Part shown: positions 1 through 8,392 of the stretch, piece by piece
How positions within the stretch are numbered: the stretch's first letter is position 1
How the letters are laid out: every line of letters starts with the position of its first letter
Assembly: GCA_964544085.1 (NCBI GenBank)
Contig: CAZIZT010000020.1
Location: 1-64,000, forward strand
Reading direction: 5' to 3'
DNA from: CAZIZT01 sp964544085
GTDB lineage: Bacteria; Campylobacterota_A; Desulfurellia; Desulfurellales; Hippeaceae
Length of the DNA: 64,000 bases
Position numbers and translations under genes: made by a program
Notes under the pieces: generated by a model
Database searches by the model: none
Seen by the model: the letters and a program-made list of their open reading frames with translations, nothing else
What the model was told of the DNA's origin: nothing

Positions 1-566
1 CCTTTAATGGCAACAAAATTGTCACAACAGGCGGCGGCGGAATGCTTGTAAGCGACAACAAGGAGTGGGTTGATAAGGCAAGGAAGCTGGCAACGCAGGC
101 AAGAGAGCCTGTTGACTGGTATGAACACACGGAGATCGGCTATAATTATAGGTTGAGTAATGTACTTGCTGCTATTGGTGTTGCACAAATGGAGGTTCTT
201 GAAGAGCGTGTGGCAAGAAAGCGTCAGATATTTGAGTTCTACAGACAGCATCTGTCGGATATTGCTGAATTTATGCCTGAGATTCCAAACAGCTCTGGCA
301 ACAGGTGGCTTACAACGGCGCTCTTTGGAGACGTTGATATTAACAATGTCGTTAGTATTTTTAAGCAAAAAGGCATAGAGATAAGACCTTTGTGGAAACC
401 CATGCACCTGCAGCCTGTATTCAGTGAAGCAAAGGCGTATGTTAATGGCACGAGCGAGAGTCTTTTTGCAAAAGGGTTATGCCTGCCAAGTGGCACACAG
501 ATGGATTACAACCAGATTGACAGGATAGTAGCCCTGCTCAGGGAGGTTGTGGTTGGATCTGCTTAA
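1..566 (+). CDS. DegT/DnrJ/EryC1/StrS-family sugar aminotransferase (PglE-like), 5' end missing
   Basis: PLP-dependent aminotransferase that would convert a 4-keto nucleotide sugar to the 4-amino sugar. The gene runs in from the left edge; the reading frame is open from base 3. The first residues read FNGNKIVTTGGGG, where the Lys (bases 15-17) matches the PLP-binding lysine of PglE/ArnB-type enzymes. The motif GYNYRLSNVLAAIG further on is also typical of the family. About 187 C-terminal residues are present, roughly half of the usual ~380. The next two genes are 4,6-dehydratases that make the keto-sugar substrate, which favours a PglE-like role (bacillosamine-type sugar); PseC, used for pseudaminic acid, is the alternative. 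Confidence 0.88.
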   Translation, partial: FNGNKIVTTGGGGMLVSDNKEWVDKARKLATQAREPVDWYEHTEIGYNYRLSNVLAAIGVAQMEVLEERVARKRQIFEFYRQHLSDIAEFMPEIPNSSGNRWLTTALFGDVDINNVVSIFKQKGIEIRPLWKPMHLQPVFSEAKAYVNGTSESLFAKGLCLPSGTQMDYNQIDRIVALLREVVVGSA

Positions 567-2367
567 GCCTACAGTCGGTAAAAGAATTGCATTTTTTCTC
601 ATTTCCGATGTAATTATCTTTAGTCTGAGTCTCTGGCTGGCTCTGCTTTTCAGGTTTAATTTTTCCATCCCGCCTACGTATCTGTCTCGGTATCTTTACT
701 GGTTTGTTATTGTTGATGCGATAAAGATCATATTTTTGTGGTTGGCTGATATATATAAGCTTAACTGGCGTTTCGTCAGTGTGGGTGAGTTTTACAGGAT
801 TTCGAAAAGTCTATTTTTTGCTTTTCTGCTTGTCTATTTTGTCAATGCCGCTTTGCAAAAGCTAAATATTCCCTACTCCCTGCCACGTTCTTCTGTAATT
901 ATGGATTTCTTTATCTCCACGTTTCTTGTTCTTGTTTTGAGAGCGTCTCGTAGGGTTTATCTTGAGATTATAAAGCCGAGAAGAAACAAAAAGGCAAAAA
1001 GGACCCTGATAGTTGGCGCTGGTTTTACAGGAGAAAGGATTATCAGGGAGATGAAACGGGGAGTAAGTCCGTATGAGCCTGTAGCTATTGTTGATGATGA
1101 TCCATCGAAACAGGGAACCATGATACATCAGGTTCGGGTTGTTGGCACACTTGACGATATAGAAAGGGTTGTTGACCAGATGAATATTGAAGCTGCAATA
1201 ATAGCCATTACCACACTGAATCACATTAAGACAAGAGCACTTTACGATAGATTTGTCTCATGTGGCGTGAGAGACATCAAGATAGTGCCTCCACTTGACA
1301 GGCTTCCATCCACAAATATAACCGTGAAAGATTTAAGGGATATATCTATCGAGGATCTGTTAGCAAGGGATGTGGCTCAGATAGACAGGGAGACGCTTGA
1401 GGGTTTCCTGTTCGGTAAGGTTGTTTTTGTCTCTGGGGCAGCCGGTTCAATAGGCTCTGAGATCGTTAGACAGCTACTCAAGTTCAGGCCCAAGAAGGTG
1501 GTGGGCTTTGAAATAGATGAAACGGATCTTCACAACCTGCAGATTGAGCTAAGCGATAGCAGATTTGTGCCCGTTGTAGGTGACATCCGTGATAAGGCAA
1601 AGCTAAGAAAGACTTTTGATGTTTATAGACCGCATATTGTTTTTCATGCGGCAGCATATAAGCATGTGCCCATGATGGAGTATTTCCCGGAGGAGGCAAT
1701 TAAAACAAACGTTTTCGGCACCCTGAATATGGCGGAAACGGCATTTGAGAGTGGTGTTGAGCGCTTCATCAATATCTCTACTGACAAGGCTGTTGAGCCG
1801 GCTAACGTCATGGGTATGACAAAAAGGCTGGCAGAAATTATTTGTATTTTGTTCAACTCGATGGGTTCTACACGGTTTATTTCTGTAAGATTTGGTAATG
1901 TGCTTGGCAGTCGTGGTTCAGTAATTCCACTTTTTGTTGAACAGATAAAAAAGGGTGGGCCCGTAACAGTAACGCACCCTGAGATGAAGCGCTATTTCAT
2001 GAGCATACCAGAGGCCGTATTGCTTGTGCTGCAGGCTGCTGCTATGGGTGATGGTGGTGAGACATTTGTCCTTGACATGGGTAAACCTGTCAGGATTGTT
2101 GAGATTGCCGAGCGGCTTATCAGACTTGAGGGTTTACAGCCGTATGAAGATATTGAGATTGTGTTTACAGGAATTAGACCCGGTGAAAAACTGGAAGAGG
2201 TACTGCTTGAGGATAATGAAGATCTTGAGTCTACGTTGCACCCAAAGATAAAGCGTGCAAAAAACTCCTATAATCTAATCGCCGATGAGGTTGTAGAGCT
2301 CCTTGGGAAGTTGAAAGAAAAGCCCAGCAAGGAAGAACTGAAACGTATTCTGGAGCTTCTTGCCTGA
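553..2367 (+). CDS. pglF: Membrane-bound UDP-GlcNAc 4,6-dehydratase (PglF/WbpM/CapD family)
   Basis: Makes the UDP-4-keto-6-deoxy sugar used by the aminotransferase just upstream. Four hydrophobic segments lie in residues 12-130. A Rossmann segment with GAGFTGERI follows near residue 155, then an extended-SDR domain with GAAGSIGSE near residue 295. In the catalytic region NVMGMTKR a Met takes the place of the usual Tyr of YxxxK, as in PglF and related large dehydratases. Length (604 aa) fits the family. I chose the TTG at 553: GGGAGG at 541-546 then lies 6 nt upstream, while the TTG at 547 would touch it. The gene overlaps the 3' end of the aminotransferase by 14 nt, so they are probably co-translated. 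CapD-type capsule enzymes share the architecture. Confidence 0.9.
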   Translation: MDLLKPTVGKRIAFFLISDVIIFSLSLWLALLFRFNFSIPPTYLSRYLYWFVIVDAIKIIFLWLADIYKLNWRFVSVGEFYRISKSLFFAFLLVYFVNAALQKLNIPYSLPRSSVIMDFFISTFLVLVLRASRRVYLEIIKPRRNKKAKRTLIVGAGFTGERIIREMKRGVSPYEPVAIVDDDPSKQGTMIHQVRVVGTLDDIERVVDQMNIEAAIIAITTLNHIKTRALYDRFVSCGVRDIKIVPPLDRLPSTNITVKDLRDISIEDLLARDVAQIDRETLEGFLFGKVVFVSGAAGSIGSEIVRQLLKFRPKKVVGFEIDETDLHNLQIELSDSRFVPVVGDIRDKAKLRKTFDVYRPHIVFHAAAYKHVPMMEYFPEEAIKTNVFGTLNMAETAFESGVERFINISTDKAVEPANVMGMTKRLAEIICILFNSMGSTRFISVRFGNVLGSRGSVIPLFVEQIKKGGPVTVTHPEMKRYFMSIPEAVLLVLQAAAMGDGGETFVLDMGKPVRIVEIAERLIRLEGLQPYEDIEIVFTGIRPGEKLEEVLLEDNEDLESTLHPKIKRAKNSYNLIADEVVELLGKLKEKPSKEELKRILELLA

Positions 2368-2425
2368 AACTATAACCCGTGTTTGGTTTGCTTTTTGCTA
2401 TAGCTGTTGACGAAAGGAGACAGCC

Positions 2426-3427
2426 ATGTTTGATGGTAAGAATGTGCTTGTTACAGGCGGTACAGGCAGTTTCGGGCAGAAATTTACAGAGGTTGTGCTG
2501 AAACGGTTCAAGCCGAGGCGTCTGATAATCTATTCGAGGGATGAGTTTAAGCAGTTCGAGATGCGTAAGCGCTTTAATGATCCCTGCATGCGTTATTTTA
2601 TCGGTGATGTAAGGGATAAGGAGCGTCTGTTAAGAGCGATGGATGGAGTGGACTATGTTGTGCATGCAGCCGCACTGAAACATGTACCGGTGGCTGAGTA
2701 TAACCCGATGGAAGCTGTAAAAACAAACATACTCGGCGCAAATAATGTAATAGATGCGGCTCTTGAGAGTGGAGTTAAAAAGGTTATTGCTCTGTCCACA
2801 GATAAGGCTGTGAATCCTATAAACCTTTATGGTGCAACAAAACTCGCCTCCGATAAGCTGTTTATAGCTGCAAACAATATCCGCGGCAGCAGGGATATCA
2901 GGTTCAGCGTTGTTAGGTACGGAAATGTTATGGCTTCTCGCGGAAGTGTTATTCCTCTTTTCATGGAGCTTGCAAGAAAAGGCGTAAAGAGGGTACCCAT
3001 AACCCACCCTGAAATGACACGTTTCTGGATCACTCTGGAGGAAGCCGTTGATTTCGTTCTCAAAGCGTTTGAGACAATGTACGGTGGTGAGATTTTTGTG
3101 CCTAAGATTCCATCCATGAGAATTGTGGATTTGGCAAAAGCCATCGTGCCTGATGCGGAGTTTGATATCATTGGCATAAGGCCTGGTGAGAAGCTGCATG
3201 AGAGCATGATTTCGGTGGATGATTCGTTCAATACCCTGGAATTTTCTGACTACTACGTAATTAAACCATCTATTTCCTTTACGGGTAAGGCCGATTATAG
3301 CATTAACGTGTGGGGTCAGAAAGCCAAGCCAAAAGAGTATGGGTTCGTATACTCCTCTGACCGCAACGATAGATGGTTATCGGTGGAAGAACTAAGGGAG
3401 AAGCTCAAGATTTTAGAAATGCGTTAA
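2426..3427 (+). CDS. pseB: UDP-N-acetylglucosamine 4,6-dehydratase (inverting), PseB
   Basis: First step of CMP-pseudaminic acid synthesis: 4,6-dehydration with C5 inversion of UDP-GlcNAc. This is a soluble extended SDR of 333 aa, the normal PseB length. It begins with the NAD(P) motif VTGGTGSFGQ near residue 10 and has STDKAVNPINLYGATK near residues 125-140, with the catalytic Tyr and Lys intact, unlike the PglF-like protein upstream. GAAAGGAGA precedes the ATG at good distance. Pseudaminic acid is the sugar attached to flagellin in many Campylobacterota, and both flagellin and a Maf-type transferase follow immediately. The later pse genes (pseC, H, G, I, F) are not in this window. Confidence 0.93.
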   Translation: MFDGKNVLVTGGTGSFGQKFTEVVLKRFKPRRLIIYSRDEFKQFEMRKRFNDPCMRYFIGDVRDKERLLRAMDGVDYVVHAAALKHVPVAEYNPMEAVKTNILGANNVIDAALESGVKKVIALSTDKAVNPINLYGATKLASDKLFIAANNIRGSRDIRFSVVRYGNVMASRGSVIPLFMELARKGVKRVPITHPEMTRFWITLEEAVDFVLKAFETMYGGEIFVPKIPSMRIVDLAKAIVPDAEFDIIGIRPGEKLHESMISVDDSFNTLEFSDYYVIKPSISFTGKADYSINVWGQKAKPKEYGFVYSSDRNDRWLSVEELREKLKILEMR

Positions 3428-3459
3428 ATTGGCTATAGGATTGCTATGGAGGGACGCGA

Positions 3460-3502
3460 CAAACAAAAACCCCCGATAGCTCATTGTGGGAGCTATCGGG
3501 GG
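3460..3502 (-). terminator. Rho-independent terminator of the flagellin gene
   Basis: A perfect 13-bp stem pairs 3470-3482 with 3490-3502 around a 7-nt loop. It is followed on the minus strand by a T-rich stretch (complement of 3460-3469). It sits 24 bp past the flagellin stop codon. The plus side has no T-run, so it should not stop transcription from pseB efficiently. Confidence 0.9.
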
Positions 3503-3525
3503 AGAAAGGATAGATGGGGTTTGCG

Positions 3526-5310
3526 TTACTGAAGCAGTCTGAGAACGTTCTGCTGCACAGCATTTGCCTGTGCCAGAGCGTAGGTGCCAGACTGAGCCAG
3601 GATCTGAAGCTTGGAGAAGTTCGAGGACTCCTGCGCAAAATTGACATCCCTGATTGTTGACTCAGCCGCATTGATGTTGATCTGTGTGACGGATATGTTC
3701 TCAACCGTTGCCTGAATCTGATTCTGGATAGAACCCAGATTGGATCTTACCTTGTCGAGAGCACTTAGAGCTGACTGAGCTATCTTGATAGCAAGCTCTG
3801 CCCCCTTAACGGTGGTTACGTTTACATCCTTGAGTCTGTAATTTGGCGAAATTGTCCCGGCTGCAAGACCAGCCACATCTGGATGAGAACCCGAAATTGT
3901 GATGTTATCTGTGTTGGTTAATGTAATCTCGCCGTGGTGAGCTTTATTGGCAAGGAAGTACGTGTCGTGATTCGCCGTTGCTGTGCCAAGGCCTATAAAT
4001 GTTAAGTGACTTGCAGCAGCCTGTGCAGAGTTGACGTATATGTTGAGGTCTCTGCCGTCCCTTGTGAAGATCTTCAAGTAACCGCCCGATGATGCTGTGT
4101 AACTTGCCCTGATCTGTGTTGTTGTATTTATGCCAGCTGCAGCCAGCTGGTTGTTGATTTCCGTTGCTGCACTTGCAGCAGAGCTACCAGCCGCTATTGT
4201 GATCTTTACTCCGTTCAGATAGAAAGTCATTTGTGTTTGTAATTTATTGAGTGAACCAGTGTTTACGGTTTCTGCATTTGTTAGGCCTGTTATTTGTGCA
4301 GCGTTTCCATGAAGCTCGATAGCGATGTTTCTTCCATCCTGGGCGGTCAACACAAGCTGACCGTTGTTGTTTACAGATGCCACAACACCTGTTTGATCTG
4401 TGTACTGGTTGATTTTGTCAACAAGGGCTCCGTTGGCGTCGCCAGCGCCTACATTTACAGCACCGATATTGACACCGTTGATCCAGAGATCACCGGCATT
4501 GATTGTACCAGCCTGTATGGTTCCGTTTCCAACCACAACATTTGTGGCTTCAGCTTCAACACCACCTGTTTGCGCTTTGACAGCGTTGATGGCATCTGCC
4601 ATGGTTTTGGCATCTACCTGCTGCTGTGCATTTATACCGGCAGCGTTATTTGCAACGTTGACGCCGTTGATAGTAAGGTCGTCTGCCTTGAATTCGATCA
4701 TATTGGTGAGTTTGTTGAACTGCAGGTAGCCACCTGCTGTATTGCTTGCCTCTTGAGCAGATGTGTAGTATGTTCCGTAAATGCCTCCGTTTGCCACCCA
4801 ACCGATGGAATCGGACGCTGTTCTCTGTGCGCTTATGGACAGCGTCTGGTTCATATATGCACCGATATGAACGATCTTGTTGGTGAAGGTTCCGTCAAGC
4901 AGGTTGACGCCCTTGTAGGATGTGGTGGTAGCGATGTTATCAAGCTCTTGAATGAGTTTGGTTATGTCTGACTGAAGGGCCTGTCTTGATGCGCTATCTT
5001 CTGTTGCGTTTGCAGCCTGCGTAGCCTTCTGAGCTACTGTCTGTACAATGTCGATGGATTTCTGCAAAGCCATATCTGCGATCTGAATAAGCTTGATCGC
5101 GTTGTTACCGTTGTCAATGGCTTTGCCAAGGTTCAAAGACTGAAACTTCAACGCGTCTGCAATGGTCATGCCAGCTGCATCATCGGCAGCCTTTGTAATT
5201 CTTAGACCCGTTGAGAGCCTCTCCAGTGAGAGTGCCAATTTGTTATTGGTATTGGTCAGGTTATATACTGCATATTGTGCCGGAATGTTTGTGTTGATTC
5301 TCAGTCCCAT
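3526..5310 (-). CDS. fliC: Flagellin (epsilon-type), major filament protein
   Basis: Structural subunit of the flagellar filament, exported by the flagellar type III apparatus. The N-terminal D0/D1 begins GLRINTNIPAQYAVYNLTNT and includes LERLSTGLRITKAADDAAGM; the C-terminal D1/D0 ends with ALAQANAVQQNVLRLLQ. The middle (roughly residues 170-490) is the variable, surface-exposed domain. The D1 stretch around residues 80-130 (QKSIDIVQTVAQKATQAA, then SDITKLIQELDNIATTTSY) follows the pattern of Campylobacter/Helicobacter flagellins rather than Salmonella-type ones. That pattern is known to escape TLR5, and it supports a Campylobacterota host. At 594 aa it is similar to FlaA (~570 aa). GGAGGAGAG precedes the ATG. 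A sigma-28 promoter and a terminator flank it, so it is likely monocistronic. Confidence 0.96.
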   Translation of the reverse strand: MGLRINTNIPAQYAVYNLTNTNNKLALSLERLSTGLRITKAADDAAGMTIADALKFQSLNLGKAIDNGNNAIKLIQIADMALQKSIDIVQTVAQKATQAANATEDSASRQALQSDITKLIQELDNIATTTSYKGVNLLDGTFTNKIVHIGAYMNQTLSISAQRTASDSIGWVANGGIYGTYYTSAQEASNTAGGYLQFNKLTNMIEFKADDLTINGVNVANNAAGINAQQQVDAKTMADAINAVKAQTGGVEAEATNVVVGNGTIQAGTINAGDLWINGVNIGAVNVGAGDANGALVDKINQYTDQTGVVASVNNNGQLVLTAQDGRNIAIELHGNAAQITGLTNAETVNTGSLNKLQTQMTFYLNGVKITIAAGSSAASAATEINNQLAAAGINTTTQIRASYTASSGGYLKIFTRDGRDLNIYVNSAQAAASHLTFIGLGTATANHDTYFLANKAHHGEITLTNTDNITISGSHPDVAGLAAGTISPNYRLKDVNVTTVKGAELAIKIAQSALSALDKVRSNLGSIQNQIQATVENISVTQININAAESTIRDVNFAQESSNFSKLQILAQSGTYALAQANAVQQNVLRLLQ

Positions 5311-5457
5311 AACTCTCCTCCTTGCCAGGTTTTTTACGGTTAAACATAGATACCCTCAATCCCCGAAAAACCCCTTAGCTTTTTAAGGGTCCTTACCGTT
5401 TGCTGCTTACAGGCATCACCCCCTTTGCCCGAGTTTCCTCGCATTGTGTCACTTTAC

Positions 5458-5484
5458 TATTCGGATAGAGCCTCAAAAACTTTA
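5458..5484 (-). promoter_or_regulatory. Sigma-28 (FliA) promoter for flagellin
   Basis: On the minus strand the sequence reads TAAAGTTT (5484-5477), 11 nt spacer, TCCGAATA (5465-5458). The FliA consensus is TAAAGTTT-N11-GCCGATAA, so the -35 is perfect and the spacer exact. The predicted start near 5450 gives a leader of about 140 nt before the flagellin ATG. The leader holds a small hairpin (CCCTTA 5372-5377 with TAAGGG 5384-5389). Confidence 0.85.
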
Positions 5485-5555
5485 GCGTCTATTGATATTT
5501 TTTGGGAATGCTTGTTGCTACAACGTTTTTTGAAATAAAACAAGGAGTGCGAGGC

Positions 5556-8309
5556 ATGCTTGAGGTAAATAGAGAAGCATTAAAATGGCGTGGTTTATTG
5601 AGATTAATAGAAGAGTGCGAGCCTGACGGCAGAATTATCATACGCGATGGTAGGTTATATTACGGAGACTTGCAGCTTGATCATGATGCTGAAGTGAAAG
5701 CGGAGATTAAACTGATTGATACCATACTTCTGCATGGTTTTGGCATAGGAAACGCATTGAGAAAACTCAGAAAGGCGCATCCAGACACCACGACTGTCGT
5801 GCTTGAGTCCAACCCATGCATCATAAAAAAAGTGCTTGAGTATGAGGATATGTCTGACCTGCTTAACGACAAGCGTCTAATATTGGTGATCCTTGAGGAT
5901 GATAAGCTTGAAAGGATAGTGGGAGAACTCATTACACGGTTGCAGTCAAGACTCTATTGGGGTGATCTGATCCAGTTTACCACGCCAAATTATGATAAGG
6001 TCGATTTCTACGATCTTAAAAAGGTAATGAGGGCTCTTGAAAAGGCTGTTTTACCAATACTTTTAAACCGAAATACGCTAATAAATCGCTCCCGTGAGAT
6101 TACGGAAAATGCTATAAAAAATACGCCAAATGTGATTAGAGGCACATCTGTGGATAGATTAACCGATCACTTCAAAGATAAACCCGCAGTAGTTGTGGCA
6201 AGCGGACCCTCACTTTCTAAAAATGTAGAATTTTTAAAAACCATAAGCAACAAAGCTCTTCTGATAGCAGTTGATAGTGTTTTGAGTGTGCTTGATAAAT
6301 ATCAGATAAAGCCGGATTTTGTTTGTGGAGTGGATTATCAGGCAATAAATGAGCAGAAGTATTCTGTTTTATTTAAAAAGAAAGAGCCAGTGGATATGGT
6401 TTATGTATTTTCTGAGGGTGTGTACTACTCCCTCCCAAAAATCTTTAAAACAGGTTTGATGAGCTATACGGGCATACCGTTTGCAAATCTCTATCTTGAC
6501 ATAATAGGAAAACCTATCAAACCGCGTTTTCAGGTTAATGCGGTTACTCATCTTGCTGTTCAGCTTGCTTATATTCTTGGTGCAAACCCTATTATCTTTG
6601 TTGGTCAGGATTGGGCTTATTCTGGTGGTATGGATCATGCAAAGGGTGCATCTATAGAAGGAAGGTTGCCTGAACAGATAAAATGGGTTAAAGGCAATTA
6701 TGAGGATAAGGTGCCAACAGACCCCAATTTGTATTCAGGCCTTAAACTCATGGAAGATATAACCAGATCCCTTTCAGCAACGGGTGTGCGCTTCGTTAAC
6801 GCAACAGAGGGCGGTGCCTACATTGAAAATACCGAAGTAATGACGCTTAGGGAGGCAGCTGAAAAATACCTGTCTGATCCAATTGACAAAACAATAGATA
6901 TATCTGACCTCTCTTATCAATATGAACCTTTTATCGAGCGTACAGAGAAGATAAGGAACAAAATAGAGGAGATTATCAGGGAGGCTTCAAAGGCGCTTGC
7001 AATCGATAAAAGAATACTCAAGACATGGAAGGCTACGGGTAAGGAGAGTGATATTAAGCAAGATGTGGAGACGGTTAACAGAATCAACGATAAAATTACG
7101 TACGATGAGATCTTCCAGAAAGCCGTTAGCAACTTCTTCTTCAAGGATTTTTATCTTTTCAACAAAGAGGAATTCGATATCAGCGGGCAGAGCACCACAA
7201 AAAGGATTGAGCAATCTATAAGATATTTCAAACTGATAAGGACCAAGTCGTCTGAAGCAAAGAGGTTTATAGATGAACTGTATATGTGTCTTGTGCTTGA
7301 GAACAGGTACCGAAAAGATCCTGAGGGTTTCATAAAAAACCTTAACGATGTGGAGCGGTTGCTTGAGATATACTTCAATTTCAGGGACATTTATATGGGT
7401 ATTGGGTTGGTTGAAAAAGCTATGGCGCTGCATGGTGATAAGCCATCTCTTTATTACTGGAAAGCCAAATTGTGCAGCCTGAACCGTTTTATGCATAGAG
7501 AATCCCTTGAGTTATTTGAAAAGGCGCTTAAGCTGGATCCTGGTTTTAAGAGGGCAAAGCACGATTACGAGGTTCAGAAAAACATTGTCGTGTCACACCT
7601 TATTCTTGCAAGGGATGCGGCGAAAAAGAAGCAGTTTGTGCACGCAAAAAGGCTGGTACAAAGGGCTCTTGAGCATGATCCTGACAATGAAGATGTAAAA
7701 CGATGGATGAGGATTATAGATGAACTTTCGAAAACCCAGAAGAGTGCTGAGAGGCAGAAAATATTATTTGAGCAGCTGAAAATGGAAGAGGATGCCTTCA
7801 AGGAGTATGAAGAGGTGATAAAGCTGGCAGGAGAACAAAAACTATCTGAAGCCTATGAAAAGCTACTTGCTTTATATGAAAAACACGGGGCGTTTGGTGA
7901 GATACCATTTCTGCTTGGGAGTATCATGATAGACAAGGGCAGATTCGAAGAAGCAGAGAGGTATTTAAAAGAAGCTTTGGAGTTAATCCCCTATCAACCG
8001 CTCGTGTATGTAGCGCTGGGCAAGCTGAACCTGTTGAAGGAGAATTACTTTGATGCAAAGGAGAACTTAGAGAAAGCCCTGGGCAGGGAGCCAAAGCTGT
8101 TAGGAGAGATTGGTGATGCTCTTGGCAATCTTTACTACGAGTTTGGTGAGTATGAAAAGGCAATCAAGGTTTTCGAATCCTATCTCCCGTACTCGCCCGA
8201 CAAGAAAAGAACCGTCTTGAAAATTGCGCTGTGTTACAAGGAGCTTGGTATGATTAATGAGTACAATGTACTCATGGAGAAGCTCAACCAGTTGGACAGC
8301 GCAAACTGA
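5556..8309 (+). CDS. Maf-type (DUF115) motility accessory glycosyltransferase with C-terminal TPR repeats
   Basis: Likely transfers a nonulosonic acid (pseudaminic or legionaminic) to flagellin before export. The central domain (about residues 180-420) has the DUF115/MptE-like signatures VVVASGPSLSKN, LIAVDSVLSVLDK, KPDFVCGVDYQ and FVGQDWAYSGGMDHAKG. The last ~300 residues are alpha-helical and TPR-like (YYWKAKLCSLN, LFEKALKLDPGFKRAK, RYLKEALELIPYQPLVYVAL, NLEKALGREPKLLGEI), an extension that plain Maf proteins (~600-650 aa) lack; total here is 917 aa. I chose the ATG at 5556 because AAGGAG lies 8 nt upstream; an in-frame TTG at 5502 has no such signal. It is divergent from flagellin, with pseB on the other side of that gene, consistent with a flagellin glycosylation locus. 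Confidence 0.85.
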   Translation: MLEVNREALKWRGLLRLIEECEPDGRIIIRDGRLYYGDLQLDHDAEVKAEIKLIDTILLHGFGIGNALRKLRKAHPDTTTVVLESNPCIIKKVLEYEDMSDLLNDKRLILVILEDDKLERIVGELITRLQSRLYWGDLIQFTTPNYDKVDFYDLKKVMRALEKAVLPILLNRNTLINRSREITENAIKNTPNVIRGTSVDRLTDHFKDKPAVVVASGPSLSKNVEFLKTISNKALLIAVDSVLSVLDKYQIKPDFVCGVDYQAINEQKYSVLFKKKEPVDMVYVFSEGVYYSLPKIFKTGLMSYTGIPFANLYLDIIGKPIKPRFQVNAVTHLAVQLAYILGANPIIFVGQDWAYSGGMDHAKGASIEGRLPEQIKWVKGNYEDKVPTDPNLYSGLKLMEDITRSLSATGVRFVNATEGGAYIENTEVMTLREAAEKYLSDPIDKTIDISDLSYQYEPFIERTEKIRNKIEEIIREASKALAIDKRILKTWKATGKESDIKQDVETVNRINDKITYDEIFQKAVSNFFFKDFYLFNKEEFDISGQSTTKRIEQSIRYFKLIRTKSSEAKRFIDELYMCLVLENRYRKDPEGFIKNLNDVERLLEIYFNFRDIYMGIGLVEKAMALHGDKPSLYYWKAKLCSLNRFMHRESLELFEKALKLDPGFKRAKHDYEVQKNIVVSHLILARDAAKKKQFVHAKRLVQRALEHDPDNEDVKRWMRIIDELSKTQKSAERQKILFEQLKMEEDAFKEYEEVIKLAGEQKLSEAYEKLLALYEKHGAFGEIPFLLGSIMIDKGRFEEAERYLKEALELIPYQPLVYVALGKLNLLKENYFDAKENLEKALGREPKLLGEIGDALGNLYYEFGEYEKAIKVFESYLPYSPDKKRTVLKIALCYKELGMINEYNVLMEKLNQLDSAN

Positions 8310-8337
8310 AACACCGGGCACCACTTTCAAATAAAAT

Positions 8338-8366
8338 TTGACATAAAAACCGTTGTGTAATAGTAT
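8338..8366 (+). promoter_or_regulatory. Sigma-70-type promoter for ffh-rpsP-trmD-rplS
   Basis: TTGACA (8338-8343), 17-nt spacer, TAGTAT (8361-8366). The -35 is perfect. The predicted start is about 20 nt before the ffh ATG, which leaves room for the GAGGGGTGAG ribosome-binding site. Confidence 0.7.
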
Positions 8367-8392
8367 TATACGCTGTTTTCGAGGGGTGAGCT

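Noticed and set aside
4294..4971. 225-aa cysteine-rich reading frame on the plus strand inside flagellin
   Set aside because: Antisense of a certain flagellin gene; no ribosome-binding site and no recognisable family.
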